Source: Pseudomonas sp. FP198 (GTDB lineage Bacteria > Pseudomonadota > Gammaproteobacteria > Pseudomonadales > Pseudomonadaceae). From it: DNA of 64,000 nucleotides. Numbering within the stretch: position 1 is the first letter of the stretch; each line of letters begins with the position of its first letter. A program made the translations under genes and the position numbers. The stretch is taken from NCBI RefSeq assembly GCF_030687895.1, contig NZ_CP117452.1:1815501-1879500 (forward strand), given 5' to 3'. Of this stretch, positions 36,873 through 46,800 are shown one piece after another. Below the pieces are notes generated by a model. It worked only from the letters and a program-made list of their open reading frames with translations, searched no databases and had not been told where the DNA came from.

Positions 36873-37351
36873 TCGATTTGACCCAGACCGGTGAAGGCCT
36901 CGAAGGCTACGGCCTGTTGTCGGCACAGCTGCAATCGTTGCTGGCGGATGAACGCGACTTCATCGCCAATGCCGCGCAGTTCTCGGCGTTCCTGTTCAGT
37001 CAGTTGGAGGATCTGAACTGGGCCGGTTTCTACCTCAACCGTAACGAGGAACTGGTGCTGGGGCCGTTCCAGGGCCAGATTGCCTGTGTGCGCATTCCCT
37101 TCGGTCGTGGTGTCTGCGGCACGGCGGCGGCGACTCGCCAGACCCAGCGTGTCGAAGATGTCCACGCGTTTCCCGGGCACATTGCCTGCGACAGCGCCTC
37201 GAACAGCGAACTGGTGGTGCCGCTGGTCAAGGAGGGACGACTGATCGGCGTGCTGGACCTGGACAGTCCGAAACCGGCGCGCTTCACCGAGCACGACCAG
37301 GCCGGCATCGAGCAACTGGCGGCAATCTTCCTGCGGCTGACCGATTGCTGA
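36869..37351 (+). CDS. msrC: Free methionine-(R)-sulfoxide reductase (GAF domain, fRMsr)
   Basis: This 160-residue single-GAF enzyme reduces the R form of free methionine sulfoxide. The three family cysteines are Cys73 (IACVRIPFG), Cys83 (RGVCGTAA) and Cys107 (HIACDSASNSE). Their spacing of 10 and 24 residues is the same as Cys84/94/118 of the E. coli enzyme, where the last is catalytic. It complements protein-bound repair by msrB about 4.8 kb away. The gene overlaps the DUF815 ATPase gene, and its stop codon directly abuts that of the convergent HD-GYP gene with no gap. Confidence 0.92.
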   Translation: MIDLTQTGEGLEGYGLLSAQLQSLLADERDFIANAAQFSAFLFSQLEDLNWAGFYLNRNEELVLGPFQGQIACVRIPFGRGVCGTAAATRQTQRVEDVHAFPGHIACDSASNSELVVPLVKEGRLIGVLDLDSPKPARFTEHDQAGIEQLAAIFLRLTDC

Positions 37352-40300
37352 TCACGCCTTCAGCCCGGCCTTGACCAGCAGGCTGCCCGGGTCGATCTCA
37401 TCGATCTGGCTCGGGTCCAGGAACTCCTCGGCATAACGCAAGTAGATCCGCTCGTCGACAAACAGCTGGAACAGCTCGGGATCGATATGGGCGTCGCGGC
37501 ACATGGTGGCCATGATGCCGAGGGCTTCGCTCAGCTTCTTGGCTTTTTTATACGGACGATCCGCTGCGGTCAGCGCTTCGAAGATATCGGCAATCGCCAT
37601 CATTCGAGCCGGCAGGCTCATCTGCTCGCGCTTGAGTCGCTTCGGATAACCACTGCCATCCATTTTCTCGTGGTGGCCGCCAGCGATTTCCGCAACGTTT
37701 TCCAGGTGGCTGGGGAAGGGCAGCTGGCTGAGCATCAGGATCGTCTGCACCATGTGGTGGTTGATCACATAACGTTCTTCGCGGGTCAGTGTGCCGCGCG
37801 TGATGCTGAGGTTGTAGAGTTCGCCGCGGTTGTATTTCCAGCGCGGTACATCGAGCTGGAAGCCCCATGGGTTGTCTGCCGGGATCAGCTCGGCTGCATG
37901 CCGCTCGAGCAAATGCTCGGGTTTGTCCGCCAGCAGCGATTCAGTCACCGGAAGCGTCGGCGAAGGTGTGCGCGCCTGGCGTCGGCTTTCCTCCCAGGAA
38001 ACTCCCAGGCGATCATCCAGCGTGCGCGTCCACGTGCGCTGGGCGATGCGTTGCAAACGCTGCAAATCACTCTCGGCCATGGCTTCGGAGCCCAGGTTGC
38101 AGCGTGCGACAAAGGCAAAGTCATCATCGAGGGCGGCCAGCGTCGCGTCGCGCTGGCGGGCCAGGGCTGACGACTCGCCACCGGTTGCCAGGGCCTGCCA
38201 GTAATCGATCCAGGCGTCGCGCTTGAGTACCTCGAAGCGGGTACGGATTTCATGGATCCGGTCGTTCAGGGTTTCCAGCTTGGTGGCCTTGTCCACTACA
38301 TATTCGGGTGTGGTGACTTTGCCGCAGTCATGCAGCCAGGCAGCGATGTGCAGCGCTTCCCATTCATCGTCCGTTGGCCGGTAGGCATCGAACGCCGGTG
38401 CCCGGCTGGCGGCGGCGGCCTGGGCGAGCATCAGCGTCAGGGCTGGCACCCGCTGGCAATGGCCTCCGGTGTAAGGGCTCTTGGCGTCGATCGCCCCGGC
38501 GAGCAGTTGGATGAACGAGTCCAGCAGATGCTTTTGCCTGGCTTGCAGGCGCTGGCTTTCGATGCTCACCGTCGCGGTGCCGGAAACGGCCTGGAGAAAG
38601 GCGATGCGATCCGGCTGGAGTTTCTCCAGGTCGGCTTCGGCGCCGCTGTCTGTGATCAACAGCAACAAGATCCCAACGGTTTCCTGATGGCGGTTGCGCA
38701 GGCGGATGCCGATCAGGTGCACGCGCGGGGCATCCAGTTCCAGCAGGACGCTGCGCAAATCGGCAGCCTGCTCGAAGCCCAGCGAGGACACCAGGGTCTC
38801 CGCGCTGGCCAGTTCCTGTAACCACGGCGGGCTGTCCGCGCCATTCAGTGCGTAGCCTCGCAGGGCGAAGGCTTGCAGGTCCCGAGGCGTCCCATCGATG
38901 ACCAGCCCGTAGGGCTTGACTTGCTCCTCGTCGTGTTCGCGCAGATAGATCAGGCCGGCCTGGGCCTGGCCGATTTTCACCGTCTCGAACAACACCCGCT
39001 CCAATAGCGGGGCAAAGCGGGTTTCAGCGCGCAGGCTGGCCGTGATCTCGAAAAAACTCGCCAGGGTTTCTTTCATGCGGGCCATCGAAACACCCAGTTG
39101 ATCGACCTCCAGCACCGGAGAACGGCGGGACACCGGGTAGTTGAAATCGAAGCTGCGAATGGCGTCGGCTTCCTTGACCAGTGCGCGCAAGGGCTTGACC
39201 AGGATTCGCGAGGTCAGCCAGCCGAGGGGCAGGCACAGCAGCAACGTGGCGAGGGTGATCAGCGCGCCTTGCCAGCGCAGGCGATAGGCATCGGCGAGCA
39301 GTTCGTCCTCCGGCACCAGCAAGGCCAACTCCAGACCCTGCGGCCCGCCCTCCTGCATGTGGCTGCGGGAAACGATCCATTGGCGTCCGGCCGCTTCCAG
39401 GCGTGGCGTGTCAGTGTGGTCATCGAGCGCAGCGGCGATGGCCGGGGCAAGGTCACGCGCCTTGATCAGGCGGGACGACTGAATGTCGGCGATCAACCGG
39501 GGACTGTCCGGATAGCCCACCGCGTTGCCTTGGGGATCGATCAGGACAATTTCGGTGTCGGCGCTCACCTTGTGCTTGGCCAATGTCTGGGACAGGGCGG
39601 CCAGGGTCAGGTCAGCGCCGATGACGGCCTGCGCGCCGCTGCGCCGCGCAAGGGTGGTGCCGATGTTCCGGGTGGAAAAGAACACGTAGGGTTCGGTGGT
39701 GATCTGTTCATGGCTGTTCAAGGCGCTACGGAACCAGCCCCGGCTGCGCGGATCGTAGGTTTCGTCAGGATGTTGCAGGCGGCTGAGAAGGTTCAGGTCC
39801 CGGTCATAGAACAGCGATTGCGAGCGAACCAGGCTTTCGCTGCCGGCACGCTCCACGGTCCAGACCTGATACAGCGCGCCGACCGGTGCCTTCATCGCGG
39901 CTCTCAAGGCATCGGTGCGCAACGGCCGGACCATGAAGAACTCGCCCTTGCTGTCGCCCAGGTACAGCGACGCCAGGTTCGGGTTGTCTCGCAGCGCCTG
40001 GCTGAAGGGCACGAGCAGGTCCAGCCGTTGCGCCATCCCAGGCGCACGCGTCGCCGGGTAATCGGCCAGCAGGCCCAGCAGATGACGGATCGGTTCGTAG
40101 GTGTCGTACAGGTCCAGGCGTACGTCCTGTTCAATTCGATTGAACAGCTTTTCGCTGCTGGACAGGATGATCTGGGTGGTTTGCCGGTAGTTGAAGACAC
40201 CCAGCACGACGCCGGTCAGCAGCAGGAGCAGGGTAAACATCACGCTGATATGGACGTGCAGGGGAAACCGGCGTTTTTCCGGACGCGGTGCGCTGGGCAT
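37352..40300 (-). CDS. Sensor protein with Cache, HAMP, GAF-like and HD-GYP domains
   Basis: This 982-residue inner-membrane protein has helix one (about 15-36), a double-Cache periplasmic sensor (about 45-330), helix two and a HAMP segment, a GAF-like region (about 430-590), then HD-GYP. HD-GYP enzymes degrade cyclic di-GMP. The metal motif HDCGK and HHEKMDGSGYP are intact, and a NHHMVQT histidine pair is present. About 190 residues separate the HD from that HH pair, far more than the usual 30, so there is a large insert. The ATG at 40300 has TTGGAG eight bases upstream. It lies 76 bases downstream of the hybrid kinase stop, same strand, plausibly one operon. Confidence 0.88.
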   Translation of the reverse strand: MPSAPRPEKRRFPLHVHISVMFTLLLLLTGVVLGVFNYRQTTQIILSSSEKLFNRIEQDVRLDLYDTYEPIRHLLGLLADYPATRAPGMAQRLDLLVPFSQALRDNPNLASLYLGDSKGEFFMVRPLRTDALRAAMKAPVGALYQVWTVERAGSESLVRSQSLFYDRDLNLLSRLQHPDETYDPRSRGWFRSALNSHEQITTEPYVFFSTRNIGTTLARRSGAQAVIGADLTLAALSQTLAKHKVSADTEIVLIDPQGNAVGYPDSPRLIADIQSSRLIKARDLAPAIAAALDDHTDTPRLEAAGRQWIVSRSHMQEGGPQGLELALLVPEDELLADAYRLRWQGALITLATLLLCLPLGWLTSRILVKPLRALVKEADAIRSFDFNYPVSRRSPVLEVDQLGVSMARMKETLASFFEITASLRAETRFAPLLERVLFETVKIGQAQAGLIYLREHDEEQVKPYGLVIDGTPRDLQAFALRGYALNGADSPPWLQELASAETLVSSLGFEQAADLRSVLLELDAPRVHLIGIRLRNRHQETVGILLLLITDSGAEADLEKLQPDRIAFLQAVSGTATVSIESQRLQARQKHLLDSFIQLLAGAIDAKSPYTGGHCQRVPALTLMLAQAAAASRAPAFDAYRPTDDEWEALHIAAWLHDCGKVTTPEYVVDKATKLETLNDRIHEIRTRFEVLKRDAWIDYWQALATGGESSALARQRDATLAALDDDFAFVARCNLGSEAMAESDLQRLQRIAQRTWTRTLDDRLGVSWEESRRQARTPSPTLPVTESLLADKPEHLLERHAAELIPADNPWGFQLDVPRWKYNRGELYNLSITRGTLTREERYVINHHMVQTILMLSQLPFPSHLENVAEIAGGHHEKMDGSGYPKRLKREQMSLPARMMAIADIFEALTAADRPYKKAKKLSEALGIMATMCRDAHIDPELFQLFVDERIYLRYAEEFLDPSQIDEIDPGSLLVKAGLKA

Positions 40301-40376
40301 ATCCGTCACTCCAAGTGTTCGGGGGAGGTCGCCCCCTGATACGCACTGCTGAGCCAACAGCATAGTAAACACTGGA

Positions 40377-43300
40377 TTATCCTGCCTTGGCGATCTCCGT
40401 TTCCAGCGCCTGTTCCAGTTCGGTCATCGCCCGGTGGAGCGCTTTCGCGCAGGCGTCGATTTGTCCGGGTGCCTGTTCCTGATGACAGGCCATTTCCAGA
40501 GCCTCGCACAATTCGATCAGCCCATTTGCCTGCACGATACGGGCGACACCTTTTATCTTGTGCGCCGTTTCGGCGAGCGCCTGGGAAGGGCCGGTACGGG
40601 CGGCTTGGAGCAGCTCCTGGCGGTCGGAACGGTTGCTGCTGAGCAGTTCCGCCAGCAGCCGCCGGACGGAGATCGGGTCGCCGCCGGTGAGCATGTGCAG
40701 GCTCTGGACATTGAACACGGCTGGGCGGCTCGCGGGTTTGATCGTGTTCATCCATTGGCTCAGGGTGCTCAGGTTGATCGGCTTGAACAGGCAATCGTCC
40801 ATTCCGGCCTCCTTGCAGCGCTGCTTCTCCTCGGGTTGCGCATTGGCGGTGAACCCGAGGATGGTGCAGCGCGGCAGTTGATGTTCGGCCTCGTACCGGC
40901 GGATGGCCCTGGCAAGCTCGTAACCGCTCATGACGGGCATGTTGCAGTCGGCGATGACCAGGTCGAAAACACCCGCATGCCAAGCCTTGAGTCCTTGCGC
41001 GCCATCGTTGGCGAGGGAGTGGCGATGACCGAGGTATTCCAGTTGCTGCGTCATCAGCAAACGATTGGCCGGGTGATCATCCACGACCAGGACGCTCAAT
41101 CGGGCCGTGGCCGTTTCGACCGCAGGCTCCGCCGGGACGCCGATCGTCGTCTCGGGCAGGATGCTCGGCTCCAGGGTAAGCCGGACCTGGGTACCGACGC
41201 CCGGCTGGCTGTCCAGGGACAACTCACCGCCCATCATCTGGCACAACTGGCGGCTGATCACCAGGCCCAGCCCCGCGCCTTTGCGGGCCATCCGGCTGCT
41301 GTTGTCGGCCTGGGCAAACGGTTCGAACAGGCGCTGCATGTCCACCGGACTGATGCCAATGCCGCTGTCGCTGACTTCTATCTGCATCCGCAGCGTATTT
41401 TCGTGAGCGGTTCGGGAAAGCCTGGCGCGGACCTTCACCTCGCCCTGTTCGGTAAATTTCAAGGCATTGCTGATCAGGTTCGAGATCACCTGCTTGAATC
41501 TCGACGGGTCTATCAGGACGTCGTGTTTGTCGTCGGCGGGCTCTACTTGCAGCGACAACAGCAGATTCTTTTGCCGGGCCAGTCCTTCGAATACCCGGAC
41601 CACCGAGCGCAGCAAGGCGCTGACATTCACTCGTTCGGGGGCCAGGGTCAGGTGGCCTGATTCGATGCGGGCAATGTCCAGGATATCGCCGATCAGCTCC
41701 AGCATGCCTGAGGCCGATTCGTACGCGACCGCTATGGTCGAACGGTCGACCTGTCCCTTGTCGGCATGCTTGAGGGCCAGTTCCAGCATGCCGATCACTG
41801 CGTTCATAGGCGTACGGATTTCATGGCTCATGGTCGCCAGGAAGGTGCTTTTCGCGCGATTGGCGGCGTCGGCCTGTTCCTTGGCGGCATGCAGTTCCTC
41901 GACAAGCTGGCGCCGTTCACTGATGTCGATCCAGCCACCGATGATGCCTTGCACGTGTCCCGCGGCGTTACGGTAGGGGAGGATCCAGTGATAGATCGTC
42001 AGCTTCCGAGCGCCAATGTGCAATGGCCGGTCGGTGATCAAGGCGATGCCTTCGGCCATGACACGCTGGTAGTCCGCCCGATATTCCTGCGCTTCGAAAA
42101 CATTGCTCATGGATACCGGCGCGATGTCCTTGCCGATGACTTCTTCACGTGTGGTGTCGAACGTCTGGAGGTAACTGTCGTTACAGCTTTGCAGAAGCCC
42201 ATGGCGGTCCCTCACGTAGATCGGATGGGGGGTGCCGTTGAGCAGGGCATGCATGAATTCAAGCTGGTCATTGAGCGCCACTTCCGCCTTCTGGCGTTGC
42301 CTGATCTGCCGCTGCATGTACGCATTCCACGCCAGGGACAGCAGCAATAACAGGCCGGCGCCTGCAACAAACTGCAGGAACACCCGGTGATAGGTGCGCC
42401 AGGTAAGTTCCGCGGCAGAGATATGGCCCTGCCAGCGGTTGTTGATGACGCCGAGCTCGGCGGGTTCGATGCTGGTCAAGGCCTTGTCCAGGATCGAGCT
42501 CAACTCTGGCGCGTTTGTTGCGCTGGCCAGCGAGAACAGGGCCTGCCGTGTGCCTACGGTGCTGCTGATCTGCAATGTGTCGCGCAGCGTGTGGGAAGAC
42601 AGGAAGTAATTGGCCATGACCAGCGAGCTGACGCTGCCGTCGGCCTCGCCCTGGGCAAGCATTTCGACGGCGCGCAGGGAGTCGACGGTTTCAACCAGTC
42701 GGATATGCGGATATTCACTGCGCAGCCAATCGATGATGGGATTGCCCGCGGCGATTGCCAGGCGCATGCCGGGGAGCTGGTCGAGGGTCGCGGGCGTGTC
42801 GGATTGCTTGCGGGTCAGCAGGACAAAGGCGCTGTCGAGGTAGGGACGGCTGAACTTCAAGGACTGTTGCCGTTCGCTGCTGGGCAGGAGCGCGGCAATC
42901 ATGTCGGCCTCGCCGTTCACCACCGCGGAGAGCATTTCGCCGTCAGTCTGGCGCCGCTGGATCTGCAGGCGCAGGCCGGTACGCAGCCTGATCAGTTCCA
43001 GCAGATCAGCGCTGATACCGCGAAAATCACCGTCCGGATCGAAGAACGTAAACGGCGCGAAGTTTTCGTTCACCGCCACGCGAACGACGGGATGCTTCGT
43101 CAGCCAACGTTGTTCGCGGTCAGTCAGTTGTATCCGCTGATCCGTGAGGTACAGGTCGCTGCCGGCACTCCAGCGTTTGGATATCGCCGTCTGCTCCGCT
43201 ATGGGGAGCTGGCTCAGCGTGGTGTTTATGATCTCCAGCAGCCGGGCATTGTCCCGGCGCACCGCGAAGCTGAAACCGTAGGTTTCGTGTTTGCCGAAGC

Positions 43301-43997
43301 TGGCCATGCGGACGTTGCTCAGGTAACCCTTGCTGATCAGATAATGGGTGGAAACGGTGTCGCCGAGAAATACGTCGGCCTGGCCGAAGGCGACGGCGTT
43401 GATGGCGTTCTGGTAGGACGAATACGTGGTGATCTGCGCCTTGGGATAGAGCTTTTTGATTTCATCCAGGGGCAGGTAGTGATAGGCCATGCTCAGCCGC
43501 AGCCCTTCGAGATCTTCGGTCAGGGATGGGCTGTCGCTCGTCCGGGTAACAAGGACGGGCTGGTCTACTGCATAGGGTTTCGACAGGGCGATGCCCGGAT
43601 TGCTGGCCTCAAAACCGTTGGCGCTGCCGAGCAAGTCGATTTGCCCGCTTTCGAGCGCGGCAATCGCTTCGCCACGGGAGCTGAAGCGCAATACCTTCAT
43701 GGGCAAACCGGTCGCCTGGGCGACGACACCCGCGTAATCGGCAGTCATGCCTTCATAATCGCGGCCACTGGTGGAAAGGTCGAAGGGCGGATAATCCGGC
43801 GCGGATGTACCCAGGACCAGCTCCTGACGACCTTGCAGCCAGGCGCGATGGGGAGCGTCGAGTCTGATCTGCATGGGATCCGCCGTCGCCCGACTCAGCA
43901 GCGTATAACGCTCGGGCAACTGCGGGGCGGCCATGAGAGTCGCGACATAGAGTCCCGCGCACGACAGCAGAAGAAATTCGCGTAGACATCTGTACAT
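40377..43997 (-). CDS. BvgS/EvgS-type unorthodox hybrid sensor kinase
   Basis: This 1206-residue kinase has a signal peptide (1-23) and two tandem periplasmic SBP_bac_3 (Venus-flytrap) domains (about 58-280 and 303-525). A membrane helix (about 538-558), a PAS domain (about 575-695), HisKA (His725 in ATMSHEIRTPMNAV) and HATPase follow. The receiver has Asp1017 in IADCNMPVMSG and the Hpt domain has His1146 in AHKIKGVAR. This full phosphorelay is that of BvgS, EvgS and RocS1. The signal may be a small ligand, pH or redox state. The ATG at 43997 is used; a TTG at 44012 overlapping the regulator stop is possible. It follows its response regulator by 11 bases. Confidence 0.9.
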   Translation of the reverse strand: MYRCLREFLLLSCAGLYVATLMAAPQLPERYTLLSRATADPMQIRLDAPHRAWLQGRQELVLGTSAPDYPPFDLSTSGRDYEGMTADYAGVVAQATGLPMKVLRFSSRGEAIAALESGQIDLLGSANGFEASNPGIALSKPYAVDQPVLVTRTSDSPSLTEDLEGLRLSMAYHYLPLDEIKKLYPKAQITTYSSYQNAINAVAFGQADVFLGDTVSTHYLISKGYLSNVRMASFGKHETYGFSFAVRRDNARLLEIINTTLSQLPIAEQTAISKRWSAGSDLYLTDQRIQLTDREQRWLTKHPVVRVAVNENFAPFTFFDPDGDFRGISADLLELIRLRTGLRLQIQRRQTDGEMLSAVVNGEADMIAALLPSSERQQSLKFSRPYLDSAFVLLTRKQSDTPATLDQLPGMRLAIAAGNPIIDWLRSEYPHIRLVETVDSLRAVEMLAQGEADGSVSSLVMANYFLSSHTLRDTLQISSTVGTRQALFSLASATNAPELSSILDKALTSIEPAELGVINNRWQGHISAAELTWRTYHRVFLQFVAGAGLLLLLSLAWNAYMQRQIRQRQKAEVALNDQLEFMHALLNGTPHPIYVRDRHGLLQSCNDSYLQTFDTTREEVIGKDIAPVSMSNVFEAQEYRADYQRVMAEGIALITDRPLHIGARKLTIYHWILPYRNAAGHVQGIIGGWIDISERRQLVEELHAAKEQADAANRAKSTFLATMSHEIRTPMNAVIGMLELALKHADKGQVDRSTIAVAYESASGMLELIGDILDIARIESGHLTLAPERVNVSALLRSVVRVFEGLARQKNLLLSLQVEPADDKHDVLIDPSRFKQVISNLISNALKFTEQGEVKVRARLSRTAHENTLRMQIEVSDSGIGISPVDMQRLFEPFAQADNSSRMARKGAGLGLVISRQLCQMMGGELSLDSQPGVGTQVRLTLEPSILPETTIGVPAEPAVETATARLSVLVVDDHPANRLLMTQQLEYLGHRHSLANDGAQGLKAWHAGVFDLVIADCNMPVMSGYELARAIRRYEAEHQLPRCTILGFTANAQPEEKQRCKEAGMDDCLFKPINLSTLSQWMNTIKPASRPAVFNVQSLHMLTGGDPISVRRLLAELLSSNRSDRQELLQAARTGPSQALAETAHKIKGVARIVQANGLIELCEALEMACHQEQAPGQIDACAKALHRAMTELEQALETEIAKAG

Positions 43998-44008
43998 GCT
44001 GTTATTTC

Positions 44009-44635
44009 TCAAACCAGTGCGTTGCGCTTGGCCATCTCGATCAGATCTACCAGGGACTTGACCTTGAGTTTCTGCATCAAGCGTTTTTTATAGGTGCTGA
44101 CGGTTTTATTGCTGAGAAACATGCCCTTGGCGATGTCTTTATTGGTACGGCCCTGCGCGAAAAGTTGCAGCACCATCAATTCGCGATCGTTGACGCTTTT
44201 GAAAAGATCCAGCTCGATACTGCGCGGATCATCATGACGCAGGGGCGTCAAAGCCTGGCTCGGGAAATAGTTATAGCCGGACAGTACGGCCTTTATTGCG
44301 CTGATCAGTTCACTGAGGTCTTCCTGTTTACACACATAGCCGGAGGCACCGGACTGCATGCAGCGGATGCCAAACAGCGTCGGTGATTGCGCCGTCAGCA
44401 CCAGCGTCTTGATCGGGGCGGTCATTGCGTTGAAGCGTGAAAGAATTTCCAACCCATCAAGCTTGGGAATGCTGATGTCCAGAATGACCAGGTCCGGCAT
44501 ACATTCACGGACCATTTGCATCGCGTCGACGCCGTTGTCGGTTTCTCCTACAACTTTATAACCTTCATGCTCCAGCAGCATTCGAACGGCGAGGCGGATG
44601 ACCGGATGATCGTCGACAATGAAAACGGAGTTCAT
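44009..44635 (-). CDS. LuxR-type response regulator (BvgA/EvgA/RocA1-like)
   Basis: This 208-residue protein has an N-terminal receiver with acidic pocket VDDHP and phospho-acceptor in VILDISIPKLDG (about Asp54). Its C-terminal LuxR helix-turn-helix (NDRELMVLQLFAQGRTNKDIA, then LSNKTVSTYKKRLM) binds DNA. It is the first gene of the pair and the natural partner of the hybrid kinase. Heptad-like TTTCCTA motifs upstream suggest it controls its own operon. Confidence 0.9.
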   Translation of the reverse strand: MNSVFIVDDHPVIRLAVRMLLEHEGYKVVGETDNGVDAMQMVRECMPDLVILDISIPKLDGLEILSRFNAMTAPIKTLVLTAQSPTLFGIRCMQSGASGYVCKQEDLSELISAIKAVLSGYNYFPSQALTPLRHDDPRSIELDLFKSVNDRELMVLQLFAQGRTNKDIAKGMFLSNKTVSTYKKRLMQKLKVKSLVDLIEMAKRNALV

Positions 44636-44962
44636 GAATAAATCCCCTGCGAACTGAATAAAGCGCGCACCTTAGCCCAGTTAAGTCAGGGTCGTACGAG
44701 GAGACGGGGCTACATTTCCAGTTTCGGAAGTTTCCTACAAGAAAAGAGGCAAGGTACTACGAAGTATTTAGGTTGTTGGTAGGCGAATGGAGTGGGACGA
44801 GCAGGACTTATATTCTATTCAAGACAGGGTGTTTAACTTTTAATCAGGCACGCGTAGTCCGTCAGTAGCTTGTTTCGCTCATTTCGTAGAGATACCGAGT
44901 TTGAGAAAAGTTTGTTTGTCTGTTGTTTGTTGAGTGAGCCGCCGATAACGGCGGCGCTGAAC
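44636..44962. other. Intergenic region upstream of the response regulator operon
   Basis: These 327 AT-rich bases lie between the regulator start and the dGTPase-like stop. They contain the heptad cluster at 44715-44737. I see no gene and no convincing terminator for the dGTPase-like transcript on this side. Confidence 0.5.
44715..44737. promoter_or_regulatory. BvgA-like heptad cluster
   Basis: TTTCCAG (44715-44721), TTTCGGA (44722-44728) and TTTCCTA (44731-44737) run in series. The last equals the heptad recognised by Bordetella BvgA, and TTCCTACA also resembles the EvgA box. The cluster lies about 80 bases upstream of the BvgA-like gene, a usual place for positive autoregulation. The assignment is an inference from family analogy. 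Confidence 0.45.
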
Positions 44963-46291
44963 TCATTGACGCGTGCGACCGGTCATTTCCTGTGCCATTT
45001 CGCTGGCATAGCTGTCGGTCATGCCGGCGATGAAATCGATCATTCGCAGGAACGCGCTGTGCAAGGGGCCGTCAGGATCTGGCGCGTTGTTACCCAGCAG
45101 ATCGAGGATGCGCCGATTCTTGAACGAAGGTGTACGGCCGCCATGCTGTTCCAGGGCGGCGCCACAGAACCCGTTGAGCAGAATTTCCAGCGTGGTGTAG
45201 GCACCGATTTCGTGCAGAGTCTTGCGCTTGTCCTGGAATATCTTCTTTCGGGCCATGTCCTTGGCATTCAAAACGCAGCGTTTGGCCGGGCCATGCATGT
45301 GTTCCACCAGGTCTCCCTGCAGCGTGCCTGCCAGCAATGCCTCCTGCTGCTCGACGAACGCCCGGGCGGCGGCGTTTGTCAGGTGTTCGATGGCCTTGCC
45401 GCGCAGGATCGCCAGTTTGCGCCGCCGAGAATCCAGCGGGCCAAGCTGACGATACGTCTCCGGCAGGTCATCGCCGACCAGATCCAGCAGCAGCGATTCC
45501 ACCTGCGGATATTCCAGCAGCTCCATCTCCACGCCGTCTTCCAGGTCGATGAGCGCGTAGCAGATATCGTCGGCGGCCTCCATCAGGTACACCAGCGGAT
45601 GCCTTGCCCAGCGCTGGTCCTCGATTTGCGGCAGGCCGAGCTTGTGGGCAATCTGCTCGAGCAATGGCAGCTCGCTCTGATAGCAGCCGAACTTGTGCTT
45701 CTTGTAGCCCAGGGAGTCGGCGTGGCGGGCAGTCCAGGGATATTTCAGGTAAGTGCCAAGTGTCGCGTAGGTCAGCCGGGTGCCGCCGTCGAACTGATGG
45801 TATTCGAGCTGCGTGAGGACCCGGAATCCTTGGGCATTACCCTCGAAATTGAGAAAGTCATTGCGCTCGGCCTCGCTCATGGCATCCAGCCAGCCACGTC
45901 CGGCCGCCTGTTGAAACCAGTAGCGGATGGCGTCTTCACCGGAGTGGCCGAACGGCGGGTTGCCGATGTCGTGGGCCAGGCAGGCCGATTGCACCACCAT
46001 GCCCAGGTCACTGGGTTCACACCAGTCTGGCAGGGCGCCGCGGATGGTTTCTCCCACGCGCATGCCCAGGGAGCGCCCGACGCAACTGACTTCCAGCGAA
46101 TGGGTCAGGCGCGTGTGGATATGATCGTTGCTAGAGACCGGATGCACCTGGGTCTTACGCCCGAGGCGACGGAATGCACCGGAAAAGATGATGCGGTCGT
46201 GGTCTTTATGGAAAGGGCTGCGGCCCAGTTCTTCCGGACTGTGCAGGGGTTTTCCCAGGCGTTCGCGCGTCAGCAGGGTGTGCCAATCCAA
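44963..46291 (-). CDS. Deoxyguanosinetriphosphate triphosphohydrolase-like protein
   Basis: This 442-residue HD-domain enzyme of the Dgt family hydrolyses dNTPs to nucleoside and tripolyphosphate. The N-terminus has the characteristic [20 protein letters not shown] and [11 protein letters not shown], and the HD pair sits in [17 protein letters not shown]. The length is that of the broad-specificity dNTPase branch rather than E. coli Dgt (about 505 residues), so I withhold the symbol dgt. It is the last gene on the minus strand after the YqjD-like trio, separated by 164 bases. Confidence 0.92.
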   Translation of the reverse strand: MDWHTLLTRERLGKPLHSPEELGRSPFHKDHDRIIFSGAFRRLGRKTQVHPVSSNDHIHTRLTHSLEVSCVGRSLGMRVGETIRGALPDWCEPSDLGMVVQSACLAHDIGNPPFGHSGEDAIRYWFQQAAGRGWLDAMSEAERNDFLNFEGNAQGFRVLTQLEYHQFDGGTRLTYATLGTYLKYPWTARHADSLGYKKHKFGCYQSELPLLEQIAHKLGLPQIEDQRWARHPLVYLMEAADDICYALIDLEDGVEMELLEYPQVESLLLDLVGDDLPETYRQLGPLDSRRRKLAILRGKAIEHLTNAAARAFVEQQEALLAGTLQGDLVEHMHGPAKRCVLNAKDMARKKIFQDKRKTLHEIGAYTTLEILLNGFCGAALEQHGGRTPSFKNRRILDLLGNNAPDPDGPLHSAFLRMIDFIAGMTDSYASEMAQEMTGRTRQ

Positions 46292-46455
46292 GGCCAGTTG
46301 CTCCGTTTGGTAGTCGATGCCCTAGCTTCCCGGTTCGGGACGCGTCCTGCAAGGGTTGCAGGCCTCGACCTGTTGTACCCGGGTGTTGCACGGACGGGTC
46401 AATCGGGCCGTTCCAATGGAAAGGCCCTTTCAGGGTCGGTCCGCGGAGACGGCCG

Positions 46456-46800
46456 TCAGGGTTTGCGTACAGTCTTGGCCAGCTTGATCAGCGGCAGCAG
46501 CGCGGTTGCCAGCCGGATCAGTCGCGAGAAGCCACCTGGGCGCCCTGAGCGTCCGCTTCGGGTCCGCTTGCCGCCGAGGAAGCCGAGCAAGGACACGGCG
46601 GCCACGCCCCAGAGTGACGCATGCTTCAGGCCGAAGCCCTCGTGCCAGCTTTGCGTAAAGCCGCGCACCCGTTGCAGCGGGTGCAGCAGTTGCCGGGTTT
46701 CCTGACGAATTTCCTGGCGGTGCATCTCCATGCGCAGGCGCACCAGCGCCTTGCGCATCTCCTGCCGGGTACGGGCTTGGGGAATATCGGGCCGACTCAT
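46456..46800 (-). CDS. Hypothetical protein, third gene of YqjD/E/K-like operon
   Basis: This 114-residue basic protein has an N-terminal helical region rich in RQE (residues 1-45) and a central hydrophobic stretch (WGVAAVSLLGFLGG, about 64-77). A very basic glycine/arginine patch and a final hydrophobic segment follow. It occupies the place of YqjK in the E. coli yqjD-yqjE-yqjK cluster. Its ATG overlaps the stop of the preceding gene (ATGA). The function is unknown; membrane association is likely. Confidence 0.75.
   Translation of the reverse strand: MSRPDIPQARTRQEMRKALVRLRMEMHRQEIRQETRQLLHPLQRVRGFTQSWHEGFGLKHASLWGVAAVSLLGFLGGKRTRSGRSGRPGGFSRLIRLATALLPLIKLAKTVRKP

Noticed and set aside
42387..43985. 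Long plus-strand open frame opposite the BvgS-like kinase
   Set aside because: Same mirror effect. The minus strand carries a complete phosphorelay kinase with intact motifs.
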